Source: Pseudomonadota bacterium (lineage in GTDB: Bacteria > Pseudomonadota > Alphaproteobacteria > Rhizobiales > Rhizobiaceae). From it: a DNA stretch of 5,518 nucleotides. The stretch spans positions 1 to 5,518 of the forward strand of contig JAEXXS010000459.1 in the NCBI GenBank assembly GCA_023451915.1, written 5' to 3'. Made by a program: the position numbers and the translations under genes. Below are positions 1 to 5,518 of the stretch, piece after piece; position 1 is the first letter of the stretch; each line of letters begins with the position of its first letter. The notes beneath the pieces are model-generated. The model ran no database searches. It saw nothing but the letters and a program-made list of their open reading frames with translations, and was not told where the DNA came from.

Positions 1-512
1 GGTTGCATGACGATCCGTCAGCATTACTGGTTGAACAGGACGACTGGCATTATCCAGTGCTATCCGACTGGATGCATGCGCTCGAAGCAAAACTGGCCGA
101 AAATCCCGGCGCGGTTCTGGTTGCCCACAGCCTCGGCTGTGTGCTGGTTGCCCATCTGGCAAGCCGTCCGGCTGCCGCCCATGTTGCGGGCGCGCTTCTG
201 GTCGCTCCAGCCGATGCGGAAACCATGGCCTCCAGAGACAGCCGTTTCCAGAGCTTCGCCCCACTGCCGCGCCATGAGCTTGGTTTCCCTTCCATCGTCG
301 TCGCGAGCCGTAATGACGATTATATGCGCTTTGCCAAGGCGGAAGCTCTGGCGAATGTCTGGGGTTCGGGTTTTGTCGACCTCGGCCATGCCGGTCACAT
401 CAATGTCGCGAGCGGTTTCAGCCGCTGGCCGGAAGGCGTCATTCTCGCCTCGTCCCTGCAACGGGAGCCACAAAAAGCAGCGTCCTCCCAAGCTGCTCCG
501 CTGGCTGCCTGA
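1..512 (+). CDS. RBBP9/YdeN-family serine alpha/beta hydrolase, 3' part (5' end outside window)
   Basis: This is the C-terminal part of a small cytoplasmic serine hydrolase of the RBBP9/YdeN (DUF1234-like) alpha/beta hydrolase family. Numbering from the TTG codon at base 3, the visible protein has the family lead-in QDDWHYPVLSDW (12-23), then the nucleophile elbow AHSLG with Ser43. The acid region SRNDDY follows (Asp104/105), and then the histidine motif GHAGHIN with His131, so a complete Ser-Asp-His triad is visible. Family members are about 180-200 residues and start with a conserved strand and a GxGG oxyanion segment that are missing here. The gene therefore almost certainly begins before base 1, and neither the TTG at 3 nor the ATG at 7 (another frame) is the true start. 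The TGA stop at 510-512 is followed by a strong terminator. It converges on the sulfate operon with a 45-bp gap, so it is not part of it. The substrate is unknown; family members are typically esterases or peptidase-like hydrolases. The family call is firm, the function is not. Confidence 0.9.
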   Translation, partial: LHDDPSALLVEQDDWHYPVLSDWMHALEAKLAENPGAVLVAHSLGCVLVAHLASRPAAAHVAGALLVAPADAETMASRDSRFQSFAPLPRHELGFPSIVVASRNDDYMRFAKAEALANVWGSGFVDLGHAGHINVASGFSRWPEGVILASSLQREPQKAASSQAAPLAA

Positions 513-516
513 CTGC

Positions 517-552
517 AAACACCGTGCGTCCCGTCAGACGCACGGTGTTTTT
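517..552 (+). terminator. Intrinsic terminator of the hydrolase gene, shared with the converging cysW
   Basis: A perfect 14-bp inverted repeat (517-530 pairs with 537-550) with a 6-nt loop lies 4 bases after the hydrolase stop. It ends in a run of five T on the plus strand (548-552), a classic rho-independent terminator. Read on the minus strand, the same hairpin begins 7 bases after the cysW stop and is preceded by an A run, but its trailing T run is only three bases and lies inside the stem. It probably also ends the sulfate operon, less efficiently. Confidence 0.9.
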
Positions 553-557
553 CATTG

Positions 558-1382
558 TCAGGCGTGCTGCTTACGCTCCAGCAGGAATTTCAGCACCAGC
601 GTGAGAACGGCAATCAATGCGAGTGTGGAAGCCGCGGCAAAGGCTCCGGCGACATTATAGTCATTGAACAGAAGCTCCACCTGCAACGGCAAGGTGTTCG
701 TCTTGCCGCGAATAGCGCCAGACACGACAGATGTCGCGCCAAACTCGCCCATCACGCGCGCATTGCACAGCACCGCGCCATAGAGCAGCGCCCATTTGAT
801 ATTCGGCAGCGTCACATAGAAGAATGTCTGCCAGCCATTCGCGCCAAGCGTCATCGCCGCTTCTTCTTCATCGCTGCCCTGCACTTCCATCAGCGGTATC
901 AATTCGCGCGCCACAAAGGGCGACGTCACGAACAGGCTAACCAGGAAGATCGCCGGGACCGTGAACATGATCTTGAGATCATAGCTTTCGAGCAGCGGCC
1001 CGAGCAGGCCCTGCGAGCCATAGAGGAAGAGATAGGTTACGCCCGCGACAATCGGCGAGATCGAGAAGGGAATCTCGACAAAGGTAATCAGCAGCCTGCG
1101 CCCCGGAAAACGGAACTTTGTCACCAGCCACGCGACGCAGACGCCGAACGCCATATTGATTGGCACGACCACGATTGCGACCAGCACCGTCAACCAGATC
1201 GCATGCAGCGTATCGGGTTTCAGGATTTCGCCAAAAAATGCGCCCGCGCCCTTGCTGAACGCATAGGTGAAAATGACCGCCAGCGGCGCGCCAATGCACA
1301 GGATGGACAGCACGCTGGCCAGCCAGATCAACAGGCTGCGAACCGGCCCCGGCGCGTTGCGTGCCACATTAGCGCTCTGCAT
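558..1382 (-). CDS. cysW: Sulfate/thiosulfate ABC transporter permease CysW
   Basis: This is the second inner-membrane permease subunit of the CysTWA-Sbp sulfate/thiosulfate importer. The 274-residue protein is close to the usual 275-290. It shows a first membrane segment near residues 17-40, four or five further hydrophobic stretches (about 63-88, 98-122, 138-157, 198-222 and 245-267), and the binding-protein-dependent transport EAA loop. That loop runs from about 172 to 217, beginning EEEAAMTLGA and ending in the MGEFGA segment, and is the contact for the ATPase. The ATG start at 1380-1382 lies inside the 3' end of cysT (14-bp overlap), with only a weak AGG at 1393-1395 as ribosome binding site, so translational coupling to cysT is likely. 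It is the last gene of the sbp-cysT-cysW operon; the stop is followed by a hairpin and a converging gene rather than by cysA. Close relatives are molybdate and phosphate permeases, but the CysT and Sbp neighbours settle the substrate. Confidence 0.95.
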   Translation of the reverse strand: MQSANVARNAPGPVRSLLIWLASVLSILCIGAPLAVIFTYAFSKGAGAFFGEILKPDTLHAIWLTVLVAIVVVPINMAFGVCVAWLVTKFRFPGRRLLITFVEIPFSISPIVAGVTYLFLYGSQGLLGPLLESYDLKIMFTVPAIFLVSLFVTSPFVARELIPLMEVQGSDEEEAAMTLGANGWQTFFYVTLPNIKWALLYGAVLCNARVMGEFGATSVVSGAIRGKTNTLPLQVELLFNDYNVAGAFAAASTLALIAVLTLVLKFLLERKQHA

Positions 1383-2205
1383 AACGAAGCTGCCTTGCCT
1401 GAATGAGATTGGTGATGAGCAGCATCAGGAATGCAGCGACCAGCATGACAAAAGCCAGCGCTGCCGCCGCCGGATAATCATATTCGTCAAGCCGGATGAA
1501 GATCAGAAGCGATGTCACTTCCGTTTCAAACGGCAGATTGCCGGAAATGAAAACAATGGAACCGAACTCGCCGAGGCTGCGCGCAAAAGACAATGACGCG
1601 CCCGCAAGAAAAGCCGGGAAGATCGTTGGCCAGACGATATGGGCGAAAATCTGCCACGGCTTCGCGCCGAGGCTGCGAGCGGCTTCCTCCACATCGGCGC
1701 TCATATCTTCCAGCACCGGCTGCACCGTGCGGATGACGAAAGGAATGCTGGTGAACGCCATGGCGATGGAAATACCGAGCGGCGCATAGGCGACCTTAAT
1801 GCCAAGCGGTTCCAGAAATTGGCCGAACCAGCCGTTCTGCGCAAAGACCGTCACCAGCGCGAGACCGGCAATTGCCGTGGGCAGCGCAAAAGGCAAATCG
1901 ACGGCGGCATCCATCAGGCGCTTGCCGGGAAACTCATACCGCGCCAGCACAAAGGCCAGCAGCAGGCCGAACAGGCCGTTGAACACGGTCGCGAGCGCCG
2001 CCGTGCTGAGCGTGATCCGATAGGTGGCCAGCGCGCGGTCGGAGGTGACGATGGACCAGAAGTCGCTCCAGCCAAGGCTCGCGGTCTTCATGATCATGGC
2101 GAGCAAGGGCAAAGCCACGATGACCGTCAGATAAAACAGGGTGCAGCCGAGGGTCAGACCGAACCCCGGCAGTACCGAATTGCGTTTCATGCTGAGAAGC
2201 GACAC
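1369..2205 (-). CDS. cysT: Sulfate/thiosulfate ABC transporter permease CysT (CysU)
   Basis: This is the first permease subunit of the sulfate/thiosulfate importer; it pairs with CysW to form the membrane channel. The 278-residue protein is of family length. It has membrane segments near 17-38, 66-90, 100-122, 140-162, 198-221 and 246-268, and an EAA loop at about 173-212 (VEEAARSLGA through RSLGEFG). The segment VDLPFALPTAIAGL at 102-115 is typical of CysT. The chosen start is GTG at 2203-2205, because GGAA lies 7 bases upstream of it. The ATG at 2188-2190 would give a 273-residue protein beginning MKRNSVLPGF but has no visible Shine-Dalgarno, so it is the alternative. The gene follows sbp after 68 bp and overlaps cysW by 14 bp, so the three are surely co-transcribed. 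Confidence 0.95.
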   Translation of the reverse strand: MSLLSMKRNSVLPGFGLTLGCTLFYLTVIVALPLLAMIMKTASLGWSDFWSIVTSDRALATYRITLSTAALATVFNGLFGLLLAFVLARYEFPGKRLMDAAVDLPFALPTAIAGLALVTVFAQNGWFGQFLEPLGIKVAYAPLGISIAMAFTSIPFVIRTVQPVLEDMSADVEEAARSLGAKPWQIFAHIVWPTIFPAFLAGASLSFARSLGEFGSIVFISGNLPFETEVTSLLIFIRLDEYDYPAAAALAFVMLVAAFLMLLITNLIQARQLRYAER

Positions 2206-2225
2206 TGAATTATTCCATATAACGG

Positions 2226-2253
2226 CAGGAGCGCACGTCGCCGCACGCTCCTG
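2226..2253 (-). other. Intercistronic hairpin between sbp and cysT
   Basis: CAGGAGCG at 2226-2233 pairs perfectly with CGCTCCTG at 2246-2253, giving an 8-bp stem with a 12-base loop in the 68-bp gap between sbp and cysT. There is no T run after it on the minus strand, so it is not a full terminator. In operons of this kind such hairpins often protect the upstream binding-protein message or partly attenuate readthrough, so that binding protein exceeds permease. That role is inferred here. Confidence 0.5.
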
Positions 2254-2273
2254 GATCCGCGCTAAATTACCGC

Positions 2274-3278
2274 TTACTTCTTGGTGAAGAGCTGATCAAG
2301 CACGCCGCCTTCGGCAAAATGCTCTTTCTGCAACTTGTCCCAGCCGCCGAACACATCATCGACTGTCACGAGACGCACATCCGGATAAATATCCTTGTGC
2401 TTTTCGATGACCGCCTTGTCATGCACGCGGTTGAAGTTCTGCGCGAGAATCTCCTGACCTTCCGGCGAATAGAGATAATTCAGATAGGCTTCGGCGATCT
2501 TGCGCGAGCCGCGCTTGTCCACCACCTTGTCAACGACCGTGACCGGGAATTCGGCCAGAAGGCTGACCTGCGGAACGACAACATCATATTTGTCTGCGCC
2601 GAGCTGCTTCTGCGTACCACGGGTTTCGGCCTCGAAGGTGACGAGAACATCGCCGATACCGCGTTCAGCAAAAGTGGTGGTTGCACCACGGCCGCCCGTA
2701 TCGAAGACCGGCACATTTTTGAAGATCTTGCCGACGAATTCACGCACCTTGGCGTCGTCGTTGTTGAAAGCTTCCTTCGCATAGGCGGTTGCCGCCAGAT
2801 AGGTATAGCGCGCATTGCCCGAGGTTTTGGGGTTCGGGAAAACGACCTTCACATCGTCGCGGGCGAGATCGTCCCAGTTCTTGATGTTCTTCGGATTGCC
2901 CGCACGGACCAGAAATGCCGGGTAGGAATAATAGGGCGACGAATTGTTCGGCAGACGCTTCTGCCAGTCCGCCGGGATCAGATTGCCTTTGTCGTGCAAA
3001 ACCTGCACGTCGGTCACCTGATTGAAGGTCACCACATCGGCTTCAAGACCTTCGAGAATAGAGCGGGCCTGCTTGGACGAACCCGCATGCGACTGGTTGA
3101 CGGTCAGCTCTTCGCCGGTCTTCGCCTTCCAGTCAGCAATAAACGCCTTGTTGACCTGCTCATAAAGCTCACGCGCGATATCATAGGAAACATTCAGGAT
3201 TTCCTTCGGCTCTTCAGCCTTGACCGGCGCGGCACCGAGAGCCAGCGCGACAGCTGCATAGAGAAAAATTTTCCGCAT
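2274..3278 (-). CDS. sbp: Periplasmic sulfate-binding protein (Sbp/CysP family)
   Basis: This is the periplasmic receptor that binds sulfate (possibly thiosulfate) and delivers it to CysT-CysW. From ATG 3276-3278 it has 334 residues, the family length. A signal peptide spans residues 1-21 (MRK, hydrophobic core, VKA at the cleavage site), leaving a mature protein that starts EEPKE. NPKTSGNAR at 149-157 matches the second sulfate-binding-protein signature exactly, and KTGEELTVNQS at 53-63 fits the first. VVTFNQVTDV at 82-91 and DTGGRGATTTF at 193-203 are further conserved ligand-side segments. Three in-frame starts exist: GTG 3291-3293, ATG 3285-3287 and ATG 3276-3278. The last is preferred because it gives a normal signal peptide and has GGGG 9 bases upstream, but ATG 3285-3287 also has AGGG 8 bases upstream. 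This is the first gene of the sbp-cysT-cysW operon. Whether it is Sbp or CysP by preferred ligand cannot be told from sequence alone. Confidence 0.95.
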   Translation of the reverse strand: MRKIFLYAAVALALGAAPVKAEEPKEILNVSYDIARELYEQVNKAFIADWKAKTGEELTVNQSHAGSSKQARSILEGLEADVVTFNQVTDVQVLHDKGNLIPADWQKRLPNNSSPYYSYPAFLVRAGNPKNIKNWDDLARDDVKVVFPNPKTSGNARYTYLAATAYAKEAFNNDDAKVREFVGKIFKNVPVFDTGGRGATTTFAERGIGDVLVTFEAETRGTQKQLGADKYDVVVPQVSLLAEFPVTVVDKVVDKRGSRKIAEAYLNYLYSPEGQEILAQNFNRVHDKAVIEKHKDIYPDVRLVTVDDVFGGWDKLQKEHFAEGGVLDQLFTKK

Positions 3279-3497
3279 TAGATACATCCCCACCGCCCTG
3301 CACCTGCAAAGCGTTCATACAGACGATTGAACTTGGAAAGAAAACCTATCGAATGATGGTGCAAAATCAACCTAAATCATTGATTTAAATGAATAAACTA
3401 CTTTCGAACAACTCCTTGGAACATGCACCCAAGCGACACTTGCGAGGTAGAAAAATATTCCTCAAAGCATCTGCAATCAGAAATGGGAAAACAAAAA
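3279..3497 (-). promoter_or_regulatory. Control region upstream of the sbp-cysT-cysW operon
   Basis: No convincing gene lies between the sbp start and the terminator at 3498. The stretch is clearly more AT-rich than the flanking genes and should hold the operon promoter, read leftwards. AAATCA occurs at 3364-3369 and again exactly 10 bp on at 3374-3379. Its inverse TGATTT follows at 3381-3386, making a 13-base palindrome (3374-3386), and a further ATTTAAAT palindrome overlaps at 3383-3390. I see no strong sigma-70 -35/-10 pair; on the minus strand TTGATT (3366-3371) with a poor -10 sixteen bases on is the best candidate. A weak promoter beside symmetric AT-rich elements would fit an activator-controlled sulfur operon, but that is inference. 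Confidence 0.4.
3374..3386. promoter_or_regulatory. Candidate operator: AAATCA-T-TGATTT palindrome
   Basis: A perfect 6-bp inverted repeat with a one-base centre lies about 95 bp upstream of the sbp start codon. An extra direct copy of the half-site starts at 3364, one helical turn away on the gene side. The spacing and symmetry resemble a dimeric transcription-factor site. No specific regulator can be named from this sequence. Confidence 0.3.
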
Positions 3498-3532
3498 GGC
3501 CGGAGACATTCGCCTCCGGCCCCGATTTTTTT
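3493..3532 (-). terminator. Rho-independent terminator of the 61-codon gene (possibly bidirectional)
   Basis: GGCCGGAG at 3498-3505 pairs with CTCCGGCC at 3514-3521, an 8-bp very GC-rich stem with an 8-base loop. Read on the minus strand, the stem is followed immediately by TTTTTGTTTT (3497-3488), a textbook terminator 23 bases after the stop of the small gene. On the plus strand there is also a run of seven T (3526-3532) four bases after the stem, so it could stop transcription both ways, although no plus-strand gene ends here. It insulates the sbp promoter from the small gene. Confidence 0.88.
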
Positions 3533-3544
3533 CTGCGTAAAACC

Positions 3545-3730
3545 TTACCAGAAACCGCGATGCTGCCAGCACCACAGAAAATTATGCTCACTGCGCTCCA
3601 ACCGGCTGCGCCGACGCGCCGCGATTTCTTCAGCGCTTAGTTTCATTTCCCGCCAAGGCTGCGCCAAAAATGCGGGAATGCCCAAGAAGGCGTTTTTCAA
3701 TCCGGTGGTCAGCACCTGCAAGTTCTGCAT
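3545..3730 (-). CDS. Small protein of unknown function (61 residues)
   Basis: I do not recognise a family for this 61-residue protein, but the gene signals are unusually good. ATG 3728-3730 is preceded by a perfect AGGAGG with 8-base spacing, a TTGACA-type promoter lies about 100 bp further upstream, and a strong terminator follows the TAA. The protein has three zones: residues 1-24 are hydrophobic to amphipathic with a single Pro19 and few charges; 25-48 are highly charged and probably helical, with a basic cluster RRRSRLER at 39-46; and 49-61 are rich in aromatics (Trp53, Trp55, Trp61, Phe51, Phe60) with one Cys54. It is too short and too polar in the second half for a multi-pass membrane protein; a peripheral membrane association through the N-terminus is possible. 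It lies on the same strand between the TerC gene and sbp but is separated from both by terminator hairpins, so it looks monocistronic. That it is a gene is fairly sure; its function is unknown. Confidence 0.75.
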   Translation of the reverse strand: MQNLQVLTTGLKNAFLGIPAFLAQPWREMKLSAEEIAARRRSRLERSEHNFLWCWQHRGFW

Positions 3731-3738
3731 TAACCAGG

Positions 3739-3744
3739 CCTCCT
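3739..3744 (-). promoter_or_regulatory. Perfect Shine-Dalgarno (AGGAGG) of the 61-codon gene
   Basis: The minus strand reads AGGAGG, then 8 bases, then ATG at 3728-3730. This consensus site at ideal distance is the main evidence that the short frame is translated and that this ATG is the start. A small CGCG-TTAT-CGCG inverted repeat (3748-3759) lies just upstream and could form a weak hairpin next to it. Confidence 0.8.
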
Positions 3745-3837
3745 ATCCGCGTTATCGCGTCCCCATCTCAGCATTATCGCCTGCTAAGCGCGGCCCTTTT
3801 CCAGACACGCTTTCGCCGCAACAATGAACGATGTGTT

Positions 3838-3866
3838 AATTTTGAAGGCTTCCACGCAGATGTCAA
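3838..3866 (-). promoter_or_regulatory. Candidate sigma-70 promoter of the 61-codon gene
   Basis: The minus strand carries a perfect -35 TTGACA at 3861-3866, a 17-base spacer, and a poor -10 AAAATT at 3838-3843 (three of six consensus positions). Transcription would start near 3831 and leave a leader of about 100 bases before the ATG at 3730. The -35 and spacing are good, the -10 is weak. Confidence 0.5.
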
Positions 3867-3891
3867 TAACCGACTTATTTTATCGGAGTTA
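3867..3891. repeat. Imperfect inverted repeat just upstream of the candidate -35
   Basis: TAACCGA at 3867-3873 can pair with TCGG and TTA at 3883-3891 with a two-base bulge, around an AT-rich 9-base centre. It directly abuts the TTGACA at 3861-3866, where an activator or repressor site could lie. It may be chance. Confidence 0.25.
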
Positions 3892-3903
3892 ACAGAGTGA
3901 AAT

Positions 3904-3936
3904 ATTTTGCGAGCGACAGGCCGCCGCCCGCAAAAT
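3904..3936 (-). terminator. Probable terminator hairpin after the TerC gene
   Basis: ATTTTGCG at 3904-3911 pairs perfectly with CGCAAAAT at 3929-3936. The stem continues with three more pairs (3913-3915 with 3925-3927) beyond one mismatch, leaving a 9-base loop. On the minus strand it starts 9 bases after the TAA of the TerC gene. The downstream strand of the stem ends in an AT-rich stretch (ATATTTC) rather than a clean T run, so termination is probable but not as clear as at the other two terminators in this window. Confidence 0.6.
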
Positions 3937-3945
3937 CATACCGTT

Positions 3946-5514
3946 TTAAACCTCGTAGTCGTTGACGGGCTTGATATGGACCTTGTCCACATTGCGCCCC
4001 TTCATGGCGTCGATTCTGAATTCGAAGCCATCCGCGACGAAGCTTTCGCCCCCCAGCGGCAGATGGCCGAGATGCCAGAGCACGTAGCCAGCCAGCGTCG
4101 TATAGCGGTCGCTGTCATCCACCAGATCGCGTTCCAGCAGACCGCTCAGCCGGCGAATATCGGCGAAACCATCAACGATATAGCCGCCCTGCCCGTCCGA
4201 TTCGGCGACAGAGGCTTCTTCGTCCTCGTCAGGAAATTCACCGGCAATCGCCTCCAGCACGTCGGTCGGCGTGACAACGCCTTCAAATGAGCCATGCTCG
4301 TCAACGACGACGGCGAGCTGGACCGGCGACACTCGCAGCTGTTCCATCACGCGCAACACATTCGCGCTTTCATGAACAACGAGCGGCTGCTTGACGACCT
4401 GATCCCAGTTGATGGACTTTTTGTCGGTCATATCGAGCAACAGATCGCGCACCGAAGCCACGCCGACAAATTCGTCGACCTGACGGCGGGCGACCATAAC
4501 GCGCGAATGCGAAAGTTTGCGAATCGCTTCGTGCAATTCATCTTCGCTTTCATCGATATCGAGCCACTCGACTTCATTACGCGGCGACATGATCGAGCGC
4601 ACCGGACGTTCCGCCAGATCCAGCACACCGCGAATCATTTCCTTTTCTTCCGGGAGAAAGACGTCATTGGCGGCCGTCTGCTGCGCAATCAGGTCGACCG
4701 TATCGGAAAGCGGGTTCTCGCCGCGCCCGCCGCCGAGCAGGCGCAAAACCGCGCCCGCCGTCCGCTCGCGCAGATCGTTGGTCGTCACCATCTTTTCACG
4801 ATTGCGGCGCGAGACCTGATTGGCCGCTTCAATCAGCACCGAGAAACCGATAGCCGCGTAGAGATAGCCCTTCGGAATATGGAAGCCAAAGCCTTCCACC
4901 ACGAGGCTGAAACCGATCATCATCAGGAAGCCAAGGCAGAGGATAACCACGGTCGGATGCTTGTTGACGAAGTCCATCAACGGCTTGGAAGCCAGCATCA
5001 TGACGCCGATTGCGATAATGACGGCGATCATCATCACCGGCAGATGCTGCACCATGCCGACAGCCGTAATCACGCTATCCAGCGAGAAAACCGCGTCAAG
5101 AACGACAATCTGGACAATGACCTGCCAGAACACGGCATGGACCACACGTGAGCTTTTCGCCCCATGCGCGCCTTCCAGGCGTTCGTGCAGTTCCATCGTG
5201 CCCTTGGCCAGCAGGAATAGACCACCGATCAGCATGATGATGTCGCGTCCGGAGAACGACATATCCATCACTTCGATCAGCGGTTCACGCAGCGTTACGA
5301 TCCACGAAATCGAGGCAAGCAGGACAAGGCGCATGAGAAGCGCCAGAGCAAGACCGATGACCCGCGCGCGATTGCGCTGATGCGGCGGCAGCTTATCGGC
5401 CAGAATGGCGATAAAGACGAGATTGTCGATGCCGAGAACGATCTCAAGCACCACCAATGTCACCAAACCTATCCAGGCATTGGGGTCGGCAATCCAGTCC
5501 ATGGACCAGTCCAT
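3946..5514 (-). CDS. TerC-family membrane protein fused to CBS pair and CorC/HlyC domain (YegH/YoaE type)
   Basis: This is a 522-residue inner-membrane protein of the YegH/YoaE architecture. Residues 1-235 form the TerC domain with about seven hydrophobic segments (near 13-35, 50-75, 91-106, 128-152, 157-176, 187-208 and 215-232). It carries the acidic membrane motifs ELVLGIDN-like EIVLGIDN (24-31) and VFSLDS (142-147), whose Asp residues are the expected metal ligands. A linker leads to two CBS domains (about 303-365 and 370-430), then a CorC/HlyC transporter-associated domain (about 438-518). TerC relatives such as Alx and MeeF/MeeY export manganese, and CBS pairs usually sense adenine nucleotides; manganese export here is inference. 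The start is ATG 5512-5514, with a second in-frame ATG at 5500-5502 giving [10 protein letters not shown], which aligns better with the usual family N-terminus. Only four bases upstream are visible, so neither the ribosome binding site nor a yybP-ykoY riboswitch can be checked. It is complete at its 3' end and independent of its neighbours. Confidence 0.92.
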   Translation of the reverse strand: MDWSMDWIADPNAWIGLVTLVVLEIVLGIDNLVFIAILADKLPPHQRNRARVIGLALALLMRLVLLASISWIVTLREPLIEVMDMSFSGRDIIMLIGGLFLLAKGTMELHERLEGAHGAKSSRVVHAVFWQVIVQIVVLDAVFSLDSVITAVGMVQHLPVMMIAVIIAIGVMMLASKPLMDFVNKHPTVVILCLGFLMMIGFSLVVEGFGFHIPKGYLYAAIGFSVLIEAANQVSRRNREKMVTTNDLRERTAGAVLRLLGGGRGENPLSDTVDLIAQQTAANDVFLPEEKEMIRGVLDLAERPVRSIMSPRNEVEWLDIDESEDELHEAIRKLSHSRVMVARRQVDEFVGVASVRDLLLDMTDKKSINWDQVVKQPLVVHESANVLRVMEQLRVSPVQLAVVVDEHGSFEGVVTPTDVLEAIAGEFPDEDEEASVAESDGQGGYIVDGFADIRRLSGLLERDLVDDSDRYTTLAGYVLWHLGHLPLGGESFVADGFEFRIDAMKGRNVDKVHIKPVNDYEV

Positions 5515-5517
5515 GAT
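5494..5517. repeat. Imperfect 12-bp tandem repeat duplicating the TerC start codon
   Basis: CCAGTCCATG occurs at 5494-5503 and 5506-5515, a tandem pair with a 12-bp period. On the coding strand each copy contains an ATG followed by GACTGG, giving the peptide MDWSMDW. GTCCATGGAC at 5497-5506 is a perfect 10-bp palindrome across the junction. The likely origin is a small in-frame duplication of the initiation region. Confidence 0.7.
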
Positions 5518-5518
5518 A

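Noticed and set aside
555..1406. 283-codon plus-strand open frame opposite cysW
   Set aside because: It lies antisense to a well-supported permease gene. Its protein is full of Arg, Gln, His and Asp with no family resemblance, as expected from the reverse complement of GC-rich hydrophobic codons.
2319..3281. 320-codon plus-strand open frame opposite sbp
   Set aside because: It is a mirror of the sbp coding sequence, without a plausible ribosome binding site or recognisable protein, while sbp carries exact family signatures.
3294..3400. Riboswitch (for example a SAM-type) in the sbp leader
   Set aside because: I see no pseudoknot or conserved core of a known sulfur-related riboswitch, only AT-rich repeats, so no claim is made.
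3385..3591. 68-codon minus-strand open frame upstream of sbp
   Set aside because: It runs through the terminator hairpin at 3498-3521 and overlaps the 61-codon gene in another frame, with no ribosome binding site of comparable quality.
3423..3827. 134-codon plus-strand open frame across the intergenic region
   Set aside because: It runs opposite the 61-codon gene and its leader and through the terminator, and its protein has no domain character; the minus-strand gene has far better signals.
3907..4290. 127-codon plus-strand open frame opposite the TerC gene 3' end
   Set aside because: It is antisense to the conserved CorC/HlyC domain and starts inside the hairpin after the TerC gene.
4294..5151. 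285-codon plus-strand open frame opposite the TerC gene
   Set aside because: It is antisense to a full-length TerC-CBS-CorC gene; its His/Asp/Arg-rich low-quality protein is the usual antisense artefact.

Overview
The window looks like a chromosomal segment of an alphaproteobacterium of the Hyphomicrobiales, most likely Brucella/Ochrobactrum or a close relative. This rests on the moderately GC-rich coding style, the character of the sulfate transporter and TerC-type proteins, and short intergenic gaps. The genus is an inference from general resemblance, not from a search. There are no tRNA, rRNA, CRISPR, insertion-sequence or phage signals.

Layout, left to right. (1) Bases 1-512, plus strand: the 3' part of an RBBP9/YdeN-type serine alpha/beta hydrolase, cut by the window edge. 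(2) Bases 517-552: a perfect 14-bp hairpin with a T run, between the converging hydrolase and cysW genes. (3) Bases 558-3278, minus strand: a sulfate/thiosulfate ABC importer operon in the order sbp (periplasmic binding protein), cysT and cysW (the two permeases). cysT and cysW overlap by 14 bp, and an 8-bp hairpin sits between sbp and cysT. The ATPase gene cysA, the usual next gene, is not here. (4) Bases 3279-3497: a control region upstream of sbp, with AT-rich repeated and inverted AAATCA elements. (5) Bases 3498-3866, minus strand: a compact, self-contained unit made of a TTGACA promoter, a perfect AGGAGG ribosome binding site, a 61-codon gene of unknown function and a strong terminator. 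(6) Bases 3904-5514, minus strand: a complete gene for a 522-residue TerC membrane protein fused to two CBS domains and a CorC/HlyC C-terminal domain, followed by a hairpin.

How they work together. Sbp captures sulfate in the periplasm and hands it to the CysT-CysW channel, which must be powered by an ATPase encoded elsewhere, so this locus supplies inorganic sulfur for cysteine synthesis. The TerC-CBS-CorC protein is probably a metal-ion (likely manganese) exporter or related membrane protein and has its own transcription unit. Most of the window is ordinary metabolism and transport. The least explained element is the 61-residue small protein gene, which carries full expression signals but no family I recognise.
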